Source: Fertoeibacter niger
GTDB taxonomy: Bacteria; Pseudomonadota; Alphaproteobacteria; Rhodobacterales; Rhodobacteraceae
DNA: 64,000 nucleotides
NCBI RefSeq assembly: GCF_009380135.2
Contig: NZ_WHUT02000004.1
Location: 186,001-250,000 of the forward strand
Reading direction: 5' to 3'
Shown: positions 16,954 to 25,655 of the stretch, in pieces
Position numbering within the stretch: position 1 is the first letter of the stretch
How the letters are laid out: each line of letters starts with the position of its first letter
Made by a program: the position numbers and the translations under genes
The notes under the pieces: model-generated
Databases searched by the model: none
Seen by the model: the letters and a program-made list of their open reading frames with translations, nothing else
What the model was told of the DNA's origin: nothing

Positions 16954-17879
16954 TAGAGCCCCAGACACCAGCGCATCACCGCCTTTTGCGCATGCAAGCG
17001 GTTTTCGGCCTCGTCGAACACCACCGAATGCGGGCCGTCCATCACGGCGCTGGTGGCTTCGTCGTTGCGGTGGGCGGGCAGGCAATGCATGAACAGCGCG
17101 TCGGGGCGGGCACGGGCCATCAGCGCCTCGTTCACCTGATAGGGGCGCAACTGGTTGTGCCGCCGTTCCTTGGCGGATTCGGGGTCGTGCATGCTGACCC
17201 AGGTATCCGTCACCACCAGATCGGCCCCCGCCACGGCCAGCGCGGGGTCACGTTCCACCGCCACGCGCACGCCCTTTTCGCGGGCAAAGCCGATGGCGGA
17301 GGGTTCCGGGTCCAGCGTCGGCGGGCCGGTGAAGGTGAAATCGAACCCGAACTGCCCCGCCGCATGCAGGAAGGACGCGCAGACATTGTTGCCGTCCCCG
17401 GCCCAGACCACCTTTTTCCCGGCGATCGGGCCGCGGTGTTCCTCGTAGGTCATCACATCGGCCATGATCTGACAGGGATGCGTGCGGTTGGTCAGCCCGT
17501 TGATGACTGGCACTGTGGCATGTTCGGCCATTTCCAGCAGCGTCGCCTCCTCAAAGGTGCGGATCATGATGAGATCGACATAGCGTGACAGCACGCGGGC
17601 GGTGTCGGCAATCGTCTCGCCATGGCCCAGCTGCATTTCGCGGCCCGACAGCACCATGGTCTGCCCGCCCATCTGGCGCACGCCCACGTCAAACGACACG
17701 CGGGTGCGGGTGGAGGGTTTTTCGAAGATCAGCGCGACCATATGGCCCGCAAGCGGCTGGTCATCATCCGGCGTGCCCTTGGGGCGGCCGTTGCGGGCGG
17801 CTTTCATCGCATGGGCGGAATTGATCATCTGCCGCAGGGCGGCGCCTTCGGTGGTGTGGATGTCGAGGAAATGGTTCAT
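16953..17879 (-). CDS. argF: Ornithine carbamoyltransferase
   Basis: The 308-residue protein has the carbamoyl-phosphate motif KPSTRTR (Ser56-Arg60), HPCQ (in THPCQIMAD), the ornithine-loop [11 protein letters not shown] and HCLPAH near residue 265. These identify anabolic ArgF, which makes citrulline from ornithine and carbamoyl phosphate in the cytoplasm. It follows argD and a GNAT gene on the same strand. The 65 bp between GNAT and argF hold repeat copy B, which may lower expression of argF from the upstream promoter. Confidence 0.97.
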   Translation of the reverse strand: MNHFLDIHTTEGAALRQMINSAHAMKAARNGRPKGTPDDDQPLAGHMVALIFEKPSTRTRVSFDVGVRQMGGQTMVLSGREMQLGHGETIADTARVLSRYVDLIMIRTFEEATLLEMAEHATVPVINGLTNRTHPCQIMADVMTYEEHRGPIAGKKVVWAGDGNNVCASFLHAAGQFGFDFTFTGPPTLDPEPSAIGFAREKGVRVAVERDPALAVAGADLVVTDTWVSMHDPESAKERRHNQLRPYQVNEALMARARPDALFMHCLPAHRNDEATSAVMDGPHSVVFDEAENRLHAQKAVMRWCLGL

Positions 17880-17905
17880 CGGAGCGGGCTTTCTTTCCGG
17901 CAGAG

Positions 17906-17960
17906 GCGGGGGGGTTCACACCCCCCGCACCCCCCGTGGGATATTTAAGTCTGGAAAGAG
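17906..17960. repeat. Intergenic GC-hairpin repeat, copy B
   Basis: GCGGGGGG / CCCCCCGC (17906-17914 and 17921-17928) forms a hairpin with a TTCACA loop, followed by CCCCCCGTGGGATATTTAAGT (17931 on) and CTGGAAAGAG (17951-17960). It shares the hairpin style, the GTGGGATATT block and the CTGGAAAGAG block with copy A. It overlaps the stop codon of the GNAT gene and lies 26 bp upstream of argF. Confidence 0.8.
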
Positions 17961-18463
17961 GCATGGGACGGTTGCCAGGCCATCACCAGGACGGGGTCGC
18001 CATCTTCGCAGGGGCGGATTGCGATGTCACGAAACCCCGCTCGTCGGTAGCTGCGCACCGCGCGTTCGTTGGAAGGGTCGGGGTCGATGACCACGGCGGG
18101 GGCACCATTGGCCAACTGGGCCTGGGCGTAGAGCCTGAGGAAGGCCGCGCCGTGGCCTTGGCCCAGCAGGGCGGGCACGCCGATGCAGGTATCGACCGCG
18201 CGGGTGCCGGGCGGGAAATCGGAAAAATGCGGCGCGCCCCAGGCGTCGGAGGGGTAGGACTGCACATAGGCGAAGGGCTGCGGCCCAAGGCTGACAATCC
18301 GCTGATCCATCGCTGGGTTGTCCAGATCCTCGGTCAGCAGGGCCAGTTGGGTGGCCGGGTCGCCCCACCACTGGCGCAGCGCGGGGGTTTCCAGCCACTC
18401 GGCCAGCATCGGCAGATCGCCCCTGGTGAAGGGCCGGAAATGATAGGCGTCAGGCGGCATCAC
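17945..18463 (-). CDS. GNAT acetyltransferase, AAC(6')-like
   Basis: The 172-residue protein has the GNAT acetyl-CoA site (DTCIGVPALLGQGHGAAFLR, then DPDPSNERAVRSYRRAGF). The pattern YVQSYPSD, the AEWLETPALRQWWGDP start and DPDPSN resemble aminoglycoside 6'-N-acetyltransferases of the AAC(6')-Ib type. The family resemblance does not show resistance; chromosomal members often have other small substrates. The gene overlaps argD by 14 bp, so it is in the arginine operon. Its last residues, SFQT, are encoded by repeat copy B. Confidence 0.8.
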   Translation of the reverse strand: MMPPDAYHFRPFTRGDLPMLAEWLETPALRQWWGDPATQLALLTEDLDNPAMDQRIVSLGPQPFAYVQSYPSDAWGAPHFSDFPPGTRAVDTCIGVPALLGQGHGAAFLRLYAQAQLANGAPAVVIDPDPSNERAVRSYRRAGFRDIAIRPCEDGDPVLVMAWQPSHASFQT

Positions 18464-19637
18464 CCGTCACCTTTTCCAGCGCGCTGGCCGCCCGGTCAAG
18501 CCGGGCCAGCGCCTCGGCAATGTCGGCATCGGGGATGTTCAGCGCAGGCAAGAGCCGCAGCACATTGTCGGCGGCGGCCACTGTCAGCAGGTGCTGGGCG
18601 TAGCCGGCCTTGACCACATCGGCGTTGGAGGCGCGGCATTTCAGCCCCAGCATCAGGCCGGTGCCGCGCACCGCCTCGAACACCTGCGGATGGGTGGCCA
18701 CCAGCCCTTCCAGCCCTTGCCGGAAGAGCGCACCCTTGCGGGCCACCTCGGCCAGAAAGGCATCGTCGCCCACGATATCCATCACCGCACCGCCCACCGC
18801 GCAGCCCAAGGGGTTGCCGCCATAGGTGGAGCCATGCGTGCCCGCTACCATGCCAGCCGCAGCACTTTCCGTCGCCAGCACGGCTCCGAGGGGGAATCCG
18901 CCGCCGATGCCCTTGGCCACCATCATGATGTCGGGGGTGACGCCCGCCCATTCATGCGCAAACAGCCGCCCCGTGCGGCCCATGCCGCATTGCACCTCGT
19001 CAAAGATCAGCAGCGTGCCGGTTTCATCGCAGAGGTCGCGCAGGCCTTTCAGGCAGGCGTCGGGCAGCACGCGGATGCCGCCTTCGCCCTGCACGGGTTC
19101 GATGATGACGGCGCAGGTATCGGTGGTGATCGCGGCGCGCAGGGCGTCATGGTCGCCGAAGGGCAGTTGCCGGAAGCCGGGCATCAGCGGGCCGAAGCCC
19201 TTGACCATCTTTTCCGACCCGGCGGCGGCAATAGCCCCGGTGGAGCGGCCATGGAACGCGCCCTCGAATGCGATGATCTCGCCCCGTGGGGTGCCGCGCT
19301 CATACCAGTATTTCCGGGCCATCTTGATCGCCAGTTCGGCAGCCTCGGTGCCGGAGTTGGTGAAGAACACCGTATCGGCAAAGGTGGCATCGACCAGTTT
19401 CTGCGCCAGCGCCTCTTGCTGCGGGATGCGGTAGAGGTTCGAGACATGCCACAATTGCGCCGCCTGATCCGTCAGCGCCTGCACCAGCGCCGGATGGGCG
19501 TGGCCCAGCGCGTTCACCGCGATGCCCGCGCCAAGATCAAGATAGCGCGCACCATCATCAGTGGTGAGCCAGGAGCCTTCGCCTTTGACAAAAGCCATGG
19601 GCGCGCGGTTATAGGTGGGCAGGACGGCGGGGATCAT
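18450..19637 (-). CDS. argD: Acetylornithine aminotransferase
   Basis: The 395-residue class-III aminotransferase has the PLP-binding pattern DEVQCGMGRTG and the lysine in VAKGIGGGFPLGAV. It begins MIPAVLPTYNRAPMAFVKGEG, as ArgD proteins do. It makes N-acetylornithine from N-acetylglutamate semialdehyde and glutamate, and can double as DapC. The start has AAGGA at 7-8 bases; the frame opens 12 codons earlier without a site. It leads the argD-GNAT-argF unit. Confidence 0.95.
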   Translation of the reverse strand: MIPAVLPTYNRAPMAFVKGEGSWLTTDDGARYLDLGAGIAVNALGHAHPALVQALTDQAAQLWHVSNLYRIPQQEALAQKLVDATFADTVFFTNSGTEAAELAIKMARKYWYERGTPRGEIIAFEGAFHGRSTGAIAAAGSEKMVKGFGPLMPGFRQLPFGDHDALRAAITTDTCAVIIEPVQGEGGIRVLPDACLKGLRDLCDETGTLLIFDEVQCGMGRTGRLFAHEWAGVTPDIMMVAKGIGGGFPLGAVLATESAAAGMVAGTHGSTYGGNPLGCAVGGAVMDIVGDDAFLAEVARKGALFRQGLEGLVATHPQVFEAVRGTGLMLGLKCRASNADVVKAGYAQHLLTVAAADNVLRLLPALNIPDADIAEALARLDRAASALEKVTGDAA

Positions 19638-20015
19638 GGGATGGTCCTTCATGCAAGACATAAGGGGTGCCAAAGGCTTGCCCTCAAGTCAACGTGGGAT
19701 CGGAATGATACGGGGGTGGAATTGCCCGTTTCGGGCATGGGTGATCGGTCGCTTACGCGCGGGCGCGTCGGCGTCGGGGCAGATGCAGCGGGATGTGCCA
19801 TACGATCATGACGCCCGATTAACGCAGGGCCGCGAGCCTGTCCACAACGATCGCGGGGCCCTGGCGCTGGCCCGCCACCCGTTGCCGCAGCGCCACAGCC
19901 CCGGACAGAGGCTGGGTCGCCGCAAAAATGCCGCAATTGGCGGCAACAAAGACGGCAAACGTGACGCCCGGTTTCCGGTGACGGCACAATCAAGAAACGT
20001 GATTGAGAGCGAGCG
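19638..20015. other. Gene-free region between divergent argD and Hint gene
   Basis: The 378-bp region separates argD (leftward) from the Hint-domain gene (rightward). A TTGACT hexamer lies on the argD strand (complement of 19687-19692), but no good -10 at 16-18 bp spacing is visible. No RNA gene or convincing ORF is seen; a 129-codon leftward frame is not supported. Confidence 0.4.
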
Positions 20016-21092
20016 ATGCCGAACAGCTGGAATGCCATTTATCTTGGCGTGCAGCCGCTTATTGACCCGGACGAGGGCAATTCACTGGCGGAGAATGCGC
20101 GGGCGCTGACAGAGCAGACCTATGGTTCGGCCAGCGACCCGTTGCTGAACCATATCGTTTTTGTCACCACCACCAATGTGGGCGGCGCGGCGGGGACGCT
20201 GGATCAGAACAACCAGAGATCCAGCGGCGGAGCCAATGACCAGATCACCTATGATCTGGGCTCGGGGCCGGTAACGCGCACTTTCGATGCCACCACCAGC
20301 TACAACGCCACGCTGAATTATGCCGATGGCACCAGCTATACCGGCGTTTTCGTCATCGCGCAGGACACTCTGGGCAACACGTTTCTGGTGCCGCAGATCA
20401 GTGCCGATGCCAACCAGGCGGCGCTGACGGCGCGGCCCATCGAGTCGATCCGGCTGAATTCGGTGAACACGTCGAATGCGTTGGGCCTGAACCAGAACCG
20501 CCAGACCACGAACTTTGTCACCTGCTTTGCGGCGGGCACGCGGATCGGCACACCGCAGGGCGAGGTGGCGATCGAGGATCTGCGGGCCGGAGACATGGTG
20601 CTGACTGCCGATGGCGGGCCGCGCGTGATCCGCTGGGCGGGCGCGCGGCGGGTGGAGGCGCGGGGGGCGCTGGCCCCGATACGCATCGCTGCGGGCACTT
20701 TGGGCAACCGGCGCGACCTGCTGGTGTCGCCGCAGCACCGGCTGCTGCTGTCGGGCTGGCGGGCGGAACTGCTTTTTGGTGCCGATGAGGTGCTGGTGGC
20801 CGCCTGTCATCTGGTGGATGACCGGCGCATCCGCCCTGCCCCGCAGGACCACATCACCTATCACCACCTGCTGTTCGACCGGCACGAGATCATCTTTGCC
20901 GAGGGCTGTGCGGCGGAAAGCTTCTTTCCCGGCGCGGTGTCGCTGACCCATTCCGATGCCGCGACGCAGGCCGAGATTCTGGCGCTGTTTCCCGAACTGG
21001 CCGAGGCCCCTGCCCGTTTCGGCCCCACCGCGCGCCGGGTGCTGCGCCGGGCCGAAGCGCGGGCCTGGCACGGATACCGCCCCGGGGCGTGA
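20016..21092 (+). CDS. Hint-domain (intein/hedgehog) protein
   Basis: The 358-residue protein has an N-terminal beta-rich region (residues 1-165) with repeats of Asn/Thr/Gly, and then a Hint domain starting CFAAGTRIGTPQGEVAIEDLRAGDMVLTADGG. That sequence is the first block of intein/hedgehog-type autoprocessing domains with the nucleophilic Cys. A later block has VSPQHRLLLSG with the conserved His and FDRHEIIFAEG. This Hint_2-type protein is common in Rhodobacterales, usually in secreted adhesin-like proteins. Whether it cleaves or splices itself is unknown; there is no C-extein. No signal peptide is visible, so export by a type I system is possible. It is monocistronic. Confidence 0.85.
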   Translation: MPNSWNAIYLGVQPLIDPDEGNSLAENARALTEQTYGSASDPLLNHIVFVTTTNVGGAAGTLDQNNQRSSGGANDQITYDLGSGPVTRTFDATTSYNATLNYADGTSYTGVFVIAQDTLGNTFLVPQISADANQAALTARPIESIRLNSVNTSNALGLNQNRQTTNFVTCFAAGTRIGTPQGEVAIEDLRAGDMVLTADGGPRVIRWAGARRVEARGALAPIRIAAGTLGNRRDLLVSPQHRLLLSGWRAELLFGADEVLVAACHLVDDRRIRPAPQDHITYHHLLFDRHEIIFAEGCAAESFFPGAVSLTHSDAATQAEILALFPELAEAPARFGPTARRVLRRAEARAWHGYRPGA

Positions 21093-21120
21093 GCCTGCGC
21101 TTGATCTTCGGCCCTTGCGC

Positions 21121-21148
21121 TTGTATCTCAGACTGTCGCGTCTAGAAT
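21121..21148 (+). promoter_or_regulatory. Candidate gcrA promoter
   Basis: TTGTAT (21121-21126), a 16-bp spacer and TAGAAT (21143-21148) lie about 46 bp upstream of the gcrA start. The -10 matches TATAAT at five of six positions; the -35 is weak. This is a sequence match only. Confidence 0.35.
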
Positions 21149-21193
21149 GACGCCGCTATTGCCTGCCATCGCAGGCCAACCCCGGAGTTTTGC

Positions 21194-21802
21194 ATGTCCT
21201 GGACCGACGAGCGCGTCGAGACGCTCAAGAAGATGTGGGCCGATGGCCAGAGCGCCAGCCAGATCGCCAAGGAACTGGGCGGTGTGACGCGCAACGCCGT
21301 GATCGGCAAGGTGCATCGTCTGGGCCTGTCGAACCGCGTGGGCGGCATTCCGGGCAAGGATGACATCGAGGAAGAGGTGGCGCTGCCGCCGCTGCGCCCC
21401 GAAGTGGTGGCCAAGCCCGGCCCCGAGGCGACGCGCGCGCCCGAGCCGCGCCCTGTGCCCGAACGCCCGGCGGCCCCGGCGGCCGCTTCGCCCATCACCT
21501 CGGTGGCACCCATTCCGCTGCGCAAGGCGATCATCCCGGCGGGCCAGCCGCTGCCGCCGCAGCCTTCGGCCAACGAGATCAGCCCCGAGGCGCTTGCCTC
21601 GGTGCGCGAAGTGGAAAAGCGTGCCCGCCGCCTGACGCTGATGGAACTGACCGAACGCACCTGCAAATGGCCGATCGGCGACCCCGCGACCGAGGATTTC
21701 TGGTTCTGCGGTCTGCCCAGCCTGCCCGGCAAACCCTATTGCGAGGCGCATGTGGGTGTGGCCTTCCAGCCGATGAGCGCGCGGCGCGACCGGCGGCGTT
21801 AA
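21194..21802 (+). CDS. gcrA: Cell-cycle regulator GcrA
   Basis: The 202-residue protein begins SWTDERVETLKKMWADGQSAS and has the GcrA helix-turn-helix signature VTRNAVIGKVHRLGLSNRVG. The middle is Pro/Ala-rich and the C-terminal part (CKWPIGDPATEDFWFCG, then KPYCEAHVGVAF) holds the sigma70-interaction region with conserved cysteines. In Caulobacter, GcrA works with the methyltransferase CcrM and sigma70 on S-phase promoters. The start has GGAG six bases upstream. Confidence 0.96.
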   Translation: MSWTDERVETLKKMWADGQSASQIAKELGGVTRNAVIGKVHRLGLSNRVGGIPGKDDIEEEVALPPLRPEVVAKPGPEATRAPEPRPVPERPAAPAAASPITSVAPIPLRKAIIPAGQPLPPQPSANEISPEALASVREVEKRARRLTLMELTERTCKWPIGDPATEDFWFCGLPSLPGKPYCEAHVGVAFQPMSARRDRRR

Positions 21803-21886
21803 AGCGCCCTTGCCTGACTGGCGGCGCAACGGGTTGCGCCGCATTCCGCGCTTGCATTGCCGCCCCCGGGGCGGAATGCTGGCGCG

Positions 21887-22282
21887 ATGACGCCCCTGCC
21901 CCCCGACACCGATCCGGTTCCCCCCGATGACACGCGGCTGCGCCTGCGGCTGCTGTTTGGTGACAGCGCCATGCTGGGGCCGGGCAAGGCGGAACTGTTG
22001 GACCATATCCGCAGCGCAGGCTCGATTTCCGAAGCGGGGCGTCGGATGGGCATGAGCTACAAGCGCGCATGGTCGCTGGTAGCGGAAATGAACGCGGCCT
22101 TTGCCACGCCGCTGGTCCTGTCGGCGCGCGGCGGTGCCAGTGGCGGCGGGGCCGTGCTGACCGACACTGGTGCAGCGGTGCTGGGCCATTACCGGCGGCT
22201 GGAGGCGTTGCTGGCCGAACAGGGGGCTGCGGATATTGCCGCGATCCGCGCGCTGCTGCGGGATATGTCTGGTGAGAAATAA
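21887..22282 (+). CDS. modE: ModE-like N-terminal winged-helix regulator
   Basis: The 131-residue protein has only the LysR-type winged helix of ModE: a strand LRLRLLFGDS, then AELLDHIRSAGSISEAGRRMGMSYKRAWSLV, followed by GGASGGGAVLTDTGAAVLGHY. It lacks the C-terminal molbindin domains of E. coli ModE. Because it is directly upstream of modABC it probably represses the transporter when molybdate is available, possibly sensing via another partner. The start is taken at 21887. A perfect palindrome lies in the gap to modA. Confidence 0.85.
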   Translation: MTPLPPDTDPVPPDDTRLRLRLLFGDSAMLGPGKAELLDHIRSAGSISEAGRRMGMSYKRAWSLVAEMNAAFATPLVLSARGGASGGGAVLTDTGAAVLGHYRRLEALLAEQGAADIAAIRALLRDMSGEK

Positions 22283-22309
22283 CGCTTGCAGGGCATGGGG
22301 ACTTGGGCT

Positions 22310-22331
22310 GATATGTTTCGCGAAACATATC
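22310..22331. promoter_or_regulatory. Perfect 22-bp palindrome upstream of modA
   Basis: The left arm GATATGTTTCG and the right arm CGAAACATATC are exact reverse complements. It lies 17 bp before the modA start and 27 bp after the regulator gene. ModE-type repressors bind inverted ATAT-rich sites at this position (Mo boxes), so it is likely the operator of modABC. It overlaps the expected modA 5' end. Confidence 0.75.
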
Positions 22332-22348
22332 GCACAGAGGATGCCGCC

Positions 22349-23110
22349 ATGACCCGTCCGCCCCGCCGTATCGCCGCCCTTGCATCAGCCCTGCTTTTCG
22401 CCCTGCCGGTGCATGCGGGCGAGGTCACGGTCTTTGCCGCGGCCAGTCTGAAAACCGCGCTGGACCAGATTGCGGCGGGCTGGCAGGCCGAAACCGGCAA
22501 CACCACTGTCATTTCCTATGGCGGCACCCCGCAACTGGCCAATCAGATCGAGGCGGGCGCACCGGCCGACATATTCGTGTCGGCGGCGGTGAACTGGATG
22601 GATGTGCTGGATCAGGCCGGGCTGCTGGTGCCGGGCAGCCGCCGCGACCTGCTGGGCAATACGCTGGTGCTGGTGGCGCATGGCGCTGCGGAACCGGTGG
22701 CGATTGGCCCCGGGTTTGATCTGGCGGGGCTGCTGGGGGGCGAAAAGCTGGCGATGGCGCTGGTTGATTCGGTGCCTGCCGGGGTTTATGGCAAGGGCGC
22801 GCTGGAAAATCTGGGCGTGTGGGCGTCGGTTGAAGGGCAGGTGGCGCAATCCGACAATGTGCGCGCGGCGCTGGCGCTGGTGGCGACGGGCGAGGCACCT
22901 TATGGCATCGTCTATGGGTCGGATGCGGTGGCCGAGGCGGGCGTGACGGTGGTGGGCACCTTTCCCGCCGACAGCCATCCGCCGATCATCTACCCCGCCG
23001 CGCTGATCGCCGGGCCAGACAAGCCCCAGGCGGCGGCGCTGCTGGATTACCTGTCATCCGACGCGGCCCGGGCGGTGTTCACCGCGCAGGGCTTTGCCGT
23101 GCTGCCGTGA
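22349..23110 (+). CDS. modA: Molybdate-binding protein ModA
   Basis: The 253-residue protein has a signal peptide (ALASALLFALPVHAGE) and the ModA/WtpA pattern: VFAAASLKTALDQIAAGW at the N-terminus of the mature domain, GGTPQLANQIEAGAPADIFVSA, and PIIYPAALIAG near the end. It binds molybdate in the periplasm for ModBC. The ATG at 22349 is the first with a ribosome site (AGAGGATG), and upstream in-frame ATGs lie in the operator region. Confidence 0.95.
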   Translation: MTRPPRRIAALASALLFALPVHAGEVTVFAAASLKTALDQIAAGWQAETGNTTVISYGGTPQLANQIEAGAPADIFVSAAVNWMDVLDQAGLLVPGSRRDLLGNTLVLVAHGAAEPVAIGPGFDLAGLLGGEKLAMALVDSVPAGVYGKGALENLGVWASVEGQVAQSDNVRAALALVATGEAPYGIVYGSDAVAEAGVTVVGTFPADSHPPIIYPAALIAGPDKPQAAALLDYLSSDAARAVFTAQGFAVLP

Positions 23111-23114
23111 CCCG

Positions 23115-23813
23115 ATGACCGACTGGCTGACCCCCGAGGAATGGCAGGCGGTTGCGCTGTCGCTGCGCGTGTCGTTCTGGGCGACGCTGCTGAGCCTGCC
23201 CATTGGCATCGCCACCGCCTATGCGCTGGCACGGGGGCGGTTCTGGGGGCGGCAGGTGCTGAACGGGCTGGTGCATCTGCCGCTGATCCTGCCGCCGGTG
23301 GTGACGGGCTATCTGCTGCTGGCGACTTTCGGGCGGCGCGGCACGTTGGGGGCGTTTCTGGAAAGCAGCTTTGGCCTTGTACTGGCCTTCCGCTGGACCG
23401 GGGCGGCGCTGGCCGCCGCTGTGATGGCCTTTCCGCTGATGGTGCGGGCGATCCGGCTGGCGATCGAGGCGGTGGACCCGCGGCTGGAACAGGCGGCGGG
23501 CACGCTGGGGGCCTCGCGCCCATGGGTTTTCGTGACGGTGACGCTGCCCTTGATCCTGCCGGGGATCATCGCCGGGGCGATACTGGCCTTTGCCAAGGCG
23601 ATGGGCGAATTCGGCGCGACGATTACCTTTGTGTCCAACATCCCGGGCCAGACGCAGACCCTGCCCTCGGCCATCTACAGTTTCCTGCAGGTGCCGGGGG
23701 GTGAGCCGCAGGCGCTGCGGCTGGTGCTGATTGCGGTGGCGGTGGCGATGGTGGCGCTGCTGGCGTCTGAATGGGTCAGCCGGGCCGTGGCGCGGCGGAT
23801 CGGTGGCGCATGA
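23115..23813 (+). CDS. modB: Molybdate ABC permease ModB
   Basis: The 232-residue membrane protein has five to six hydrophobic segments and the permease EAA loop (EAVDPRLEQAAGTLGASR), followed by IAGAILAFAKAMGEFGATITF, the conserved ModB sequence. It forms the translocation channel with ModC. It begins at 23115, 4 bp after modA, and its stop overlaps modC. Confidence 0.95.
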   Translation: MTDWLTPEEWQAVALSLRVSFWATLLSLPIGIATAYALARGRFWGRQVLNGLVHLPLILPPVVTGYLLLATFGRRGTLGAFLESSFGLVLAFRWTGAALAAAVMAFPLMVRAIRLAIEAVDPRLEQAAGTLGASRPWVFVTVTLPLILPGIIAGAILAFAKAMGEFGATITFVSNIPGQTQTLPSAIYSFLQVPGGEPQALRLVLIAVAVAMVALLASEWVSRAVARRIGGA

Positions 23814-24916
23814 CACTGTCGGTCAGCCTGCGGCACGGCTTTGGCAGCTTTGCGCTGGATCTGGCCTTTGAGGCGCCGCCGGGGGTGACGGTGCTGTTCG
23901 GCCGGTCAGGGTCGGGCAAGACATCGGTGGTGAATGCGGTGGCGGGGTTGCTGCGGCCCGATGCAGGGCGGATCAGCCTGGGCGACACGCTGCTGTGCGA
24001 TACCACGCGGCGCATCCATGTGCCGCCGCACCGCCGCCGCATCGGCTATGTGTTTCAGGACGCGCGGTTGTTTCCGCATCTGACGGTGCGGGGCAACCTG
24101 CTGTATGGCCGCTGGTTCACGCAGCGCGCAACGGTGCCGCTGGATCATGTGGTTGACCTGCTGGGCATCGGCGCGCTGCTGGACCGCCGCCCCGGCGCAT
24201 TGTCGGGCGGTGAAAAGCAGCGGGTGGCGATTGGCCGGGCGCTGCTGGCCGAGCCGCGCCTGTTGTTGATGGACGAGCCGCTGGCGGCACTGGACGAGGC
24301 GCGCAAGGCCGAGATCCTGCCCTATCTGGAACGGTTGCGCGACGAGGTGGCGGTGCCGGTGCTGTATGTCAGCCATGCGCTGGCCGAGGTGGCCCGGCTG
24401 GCAACAACGCTGGTGGTGCTGGAGGGCGGTCGCGTGACCCATGCGGGGCCCGCCGCAGCCCTGCTGGCCGATCCGGCGGCGGTGCCCGCGCTTGGCATCC
24501 GCGAGGCGGGCGCGGTGCTGGAGGCGCGGGTGGTGCGCCACGAGGCAGATGGGCTGACGCAACTGGCGGTCAGCGGCGGCACGCTGCTGCTGCCGCGCGT
24601 GGCAGCGGAACCGGGGGCGCTGCTGCGCATCCGCATCCATGCGCAGGATGTGATGCTGTCGCGCGCCCAGCCCGAGGGCCTTTCGGCGCTGAACATCCTG
24701 CCTGCGGTTGTCACCAGCCTGCGGCAGGGCGACGGGCCGGGGGCAATGGTGCAACTGCGCTGCGGGTCAGACCTGATCCTTGCCCGCATCACCCGCCGTT
24801 CCGCCACGGCGCTGGGGCTGGAACCGGGCGTGGCCTGCCATGCCGTGCTGAAATCGGTGGCCGTGGCGCAGGGTGATGTGGGCCGGGCAACGGATGCTGC
24901 ACCGCGCGGCGGCTGA
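23810..24916 (+). CDS. modC: Molybdate ABC ATPase ModC
   Basis: The 368-residue protein has Walker A GRSGSGKTS (Lys37), the signature LSGGEKQRVAIGRALL, Walker B LLMDEPLAALD, and the switch His in SHALAEVARLA. Residues 230-368 form the Mop/TOBE-like molybdate-binding regulatory domain (SARIRIHAQDVMLSR-type strands). The length matches ModC. The ATG overlaps the modB stop by four bases. Confidence 0.95.
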   Translation: MTLSVSLRHGFGSFALDLAFEAPPGVTVLFGRSGSGKTSVVNAVAGLLRPDAGRISLGDTLLCDTTRRIHVPPHRRRIGYVFQDARLFPHLTVRGNLLYGRWFTQRATVPLDHVVDLLGIGALLDRRPGALSGGEKQRVAIGRALLAEPRLLLMDEPLAALDEARKAEILPYLERLRDEVAVPVLYVSHALAEVARLATTLVVLEGGRVTHAGPAAALLADPAAVPALGIREAGAVLEARVVRHEADGLTQLAVSGGTLLLPRVAAEPGALLRIRIHAQDVMLSRAQPEGLSALNILPAVVTSLRQGDGPGAMVQLRCGSDLILARITRRSATALGLEPGVACHAVLKSVAVAQGDVGRATDAAPRGG

Positions 24917-24948
24917 GGCGGGACCGGGCAGCGGGCGGGCCCCGTGCG

Positions 24949-25653
24949 CTATTGCGACCCCGGGGCGATGACGCCGCGCAGCCCTTCCAGCGTCAGGGTG
25001 TAATGGTCCTGCAAAAGGCGGCAGGCGCGGTCGGCGTCGCGGTCTACCACGGCGGCCAGCAGCGCCTCGTGTTCTGCCGCCGCCCCTTGCCGCCGCAACA
25101 GGCTGGGGTGAACGTTCATCGACAGGCTGCGATAGCGCACCGCCTGATCCATCATGGTGGAACAGAACCCCAGCAGCCAGCCCGACCCGCAACGATCCAG
25201 CAGCAGCAGGTGAAATTCCTTGTGCCGCAGTTCCCATTCCTCGGAAATCTCGCGCCCTGCCTCGGATGGCAGGCGGCGCTGCGTGCGCGCCAGCCGGTGA
25301 TAGGCCAGCACAAGCTGTTCTTCCCAAGCCTCGTCATGGTTCTGGATCGATTCGCGCAGCGCCAGCGTTTCCAGCCAGATGCGGGTCTTGACCAGTTCCT
25401 CCAGCGCCGTCATGGAAATTTCGGCAACAAAAAAGCCGCGCTGGCTTTTGCGGGCAACCAGACCTTCGGATGACAGCCGGTTGAGCGCCTCGCGCACCGG
25501 GGCGCTGCCGATGCGGTAGCGTTCGGAAATCGCCTCGATCTGCAATTTCTCGCCGGGAAACAGCTCGCCGTTCAGGATGTCGCGGCGGATCAGCTCATGC
25601 GCCTGTTCCGAAAGGTTCTTGCTGTCGCCCAGCGACTTGTCGGTGGCATTCAT
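24949..25653 (-). CDS. GntR-family regulator (FadR/FCD type)
   Basis: The 234-residue protein has an N-terminal winged helix (SEQAHELIRRDILNGELFPGEKLQIEAIS, then SAPVREALNRLSSEGLV) and an all-helical FCD ligand-binding domain with the metal-coordinating histidines in HKEFHLLLL and the C-terminal HEALLAAV. FCD proteins bind organic acids. It lies 2 bp after the permease gene on the same strand, so it is probably the last gene of the ABC operon and controls it and the divergent catabolic genes. The chosen ATG is 25653; the frame extends 21 codons upstream into the overlap. Confidence 0.88.
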   Translation of the reverse strand: MNATDKSLGDSKNLSEQAHELIRRDILNGELFPGEKLQIEAISERYRIGSAPVREALNRLSSEGLVARKSQRGFFVAEISMTALEELVKTRIWLETLALRESIQNHDEAWEEQLVLAYHRLARTQRRLPSEAGREISEEWELRHKEFHLLLLDRCGSGWLLGFCSTMMDQAVRYRSLSMNVHPSLLRRQGAAAEHEALLAAVVDRDADRACRLLQDHYTLTLEGLRGVIAPGSQ

Positions 25654-25655
25654 GC

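Noticed and set aside
17945-18463. Antibiotic resistance gene call
   Set aside because: Similarity to AAC(6') is at family level only; there is no mobile element and the gene lies in the arginine operon.
19687-19692. TTGACT as argD -35 box
   Set aside because: No -10 box is found at 16-18 bp; the nearest TTATGT is 23 bp away.
19649-20038. 129-codon leftward frame in the argD-Hint gap
   Set aside because: No ribosome site, no recognisable motif, and low-complexity composition.
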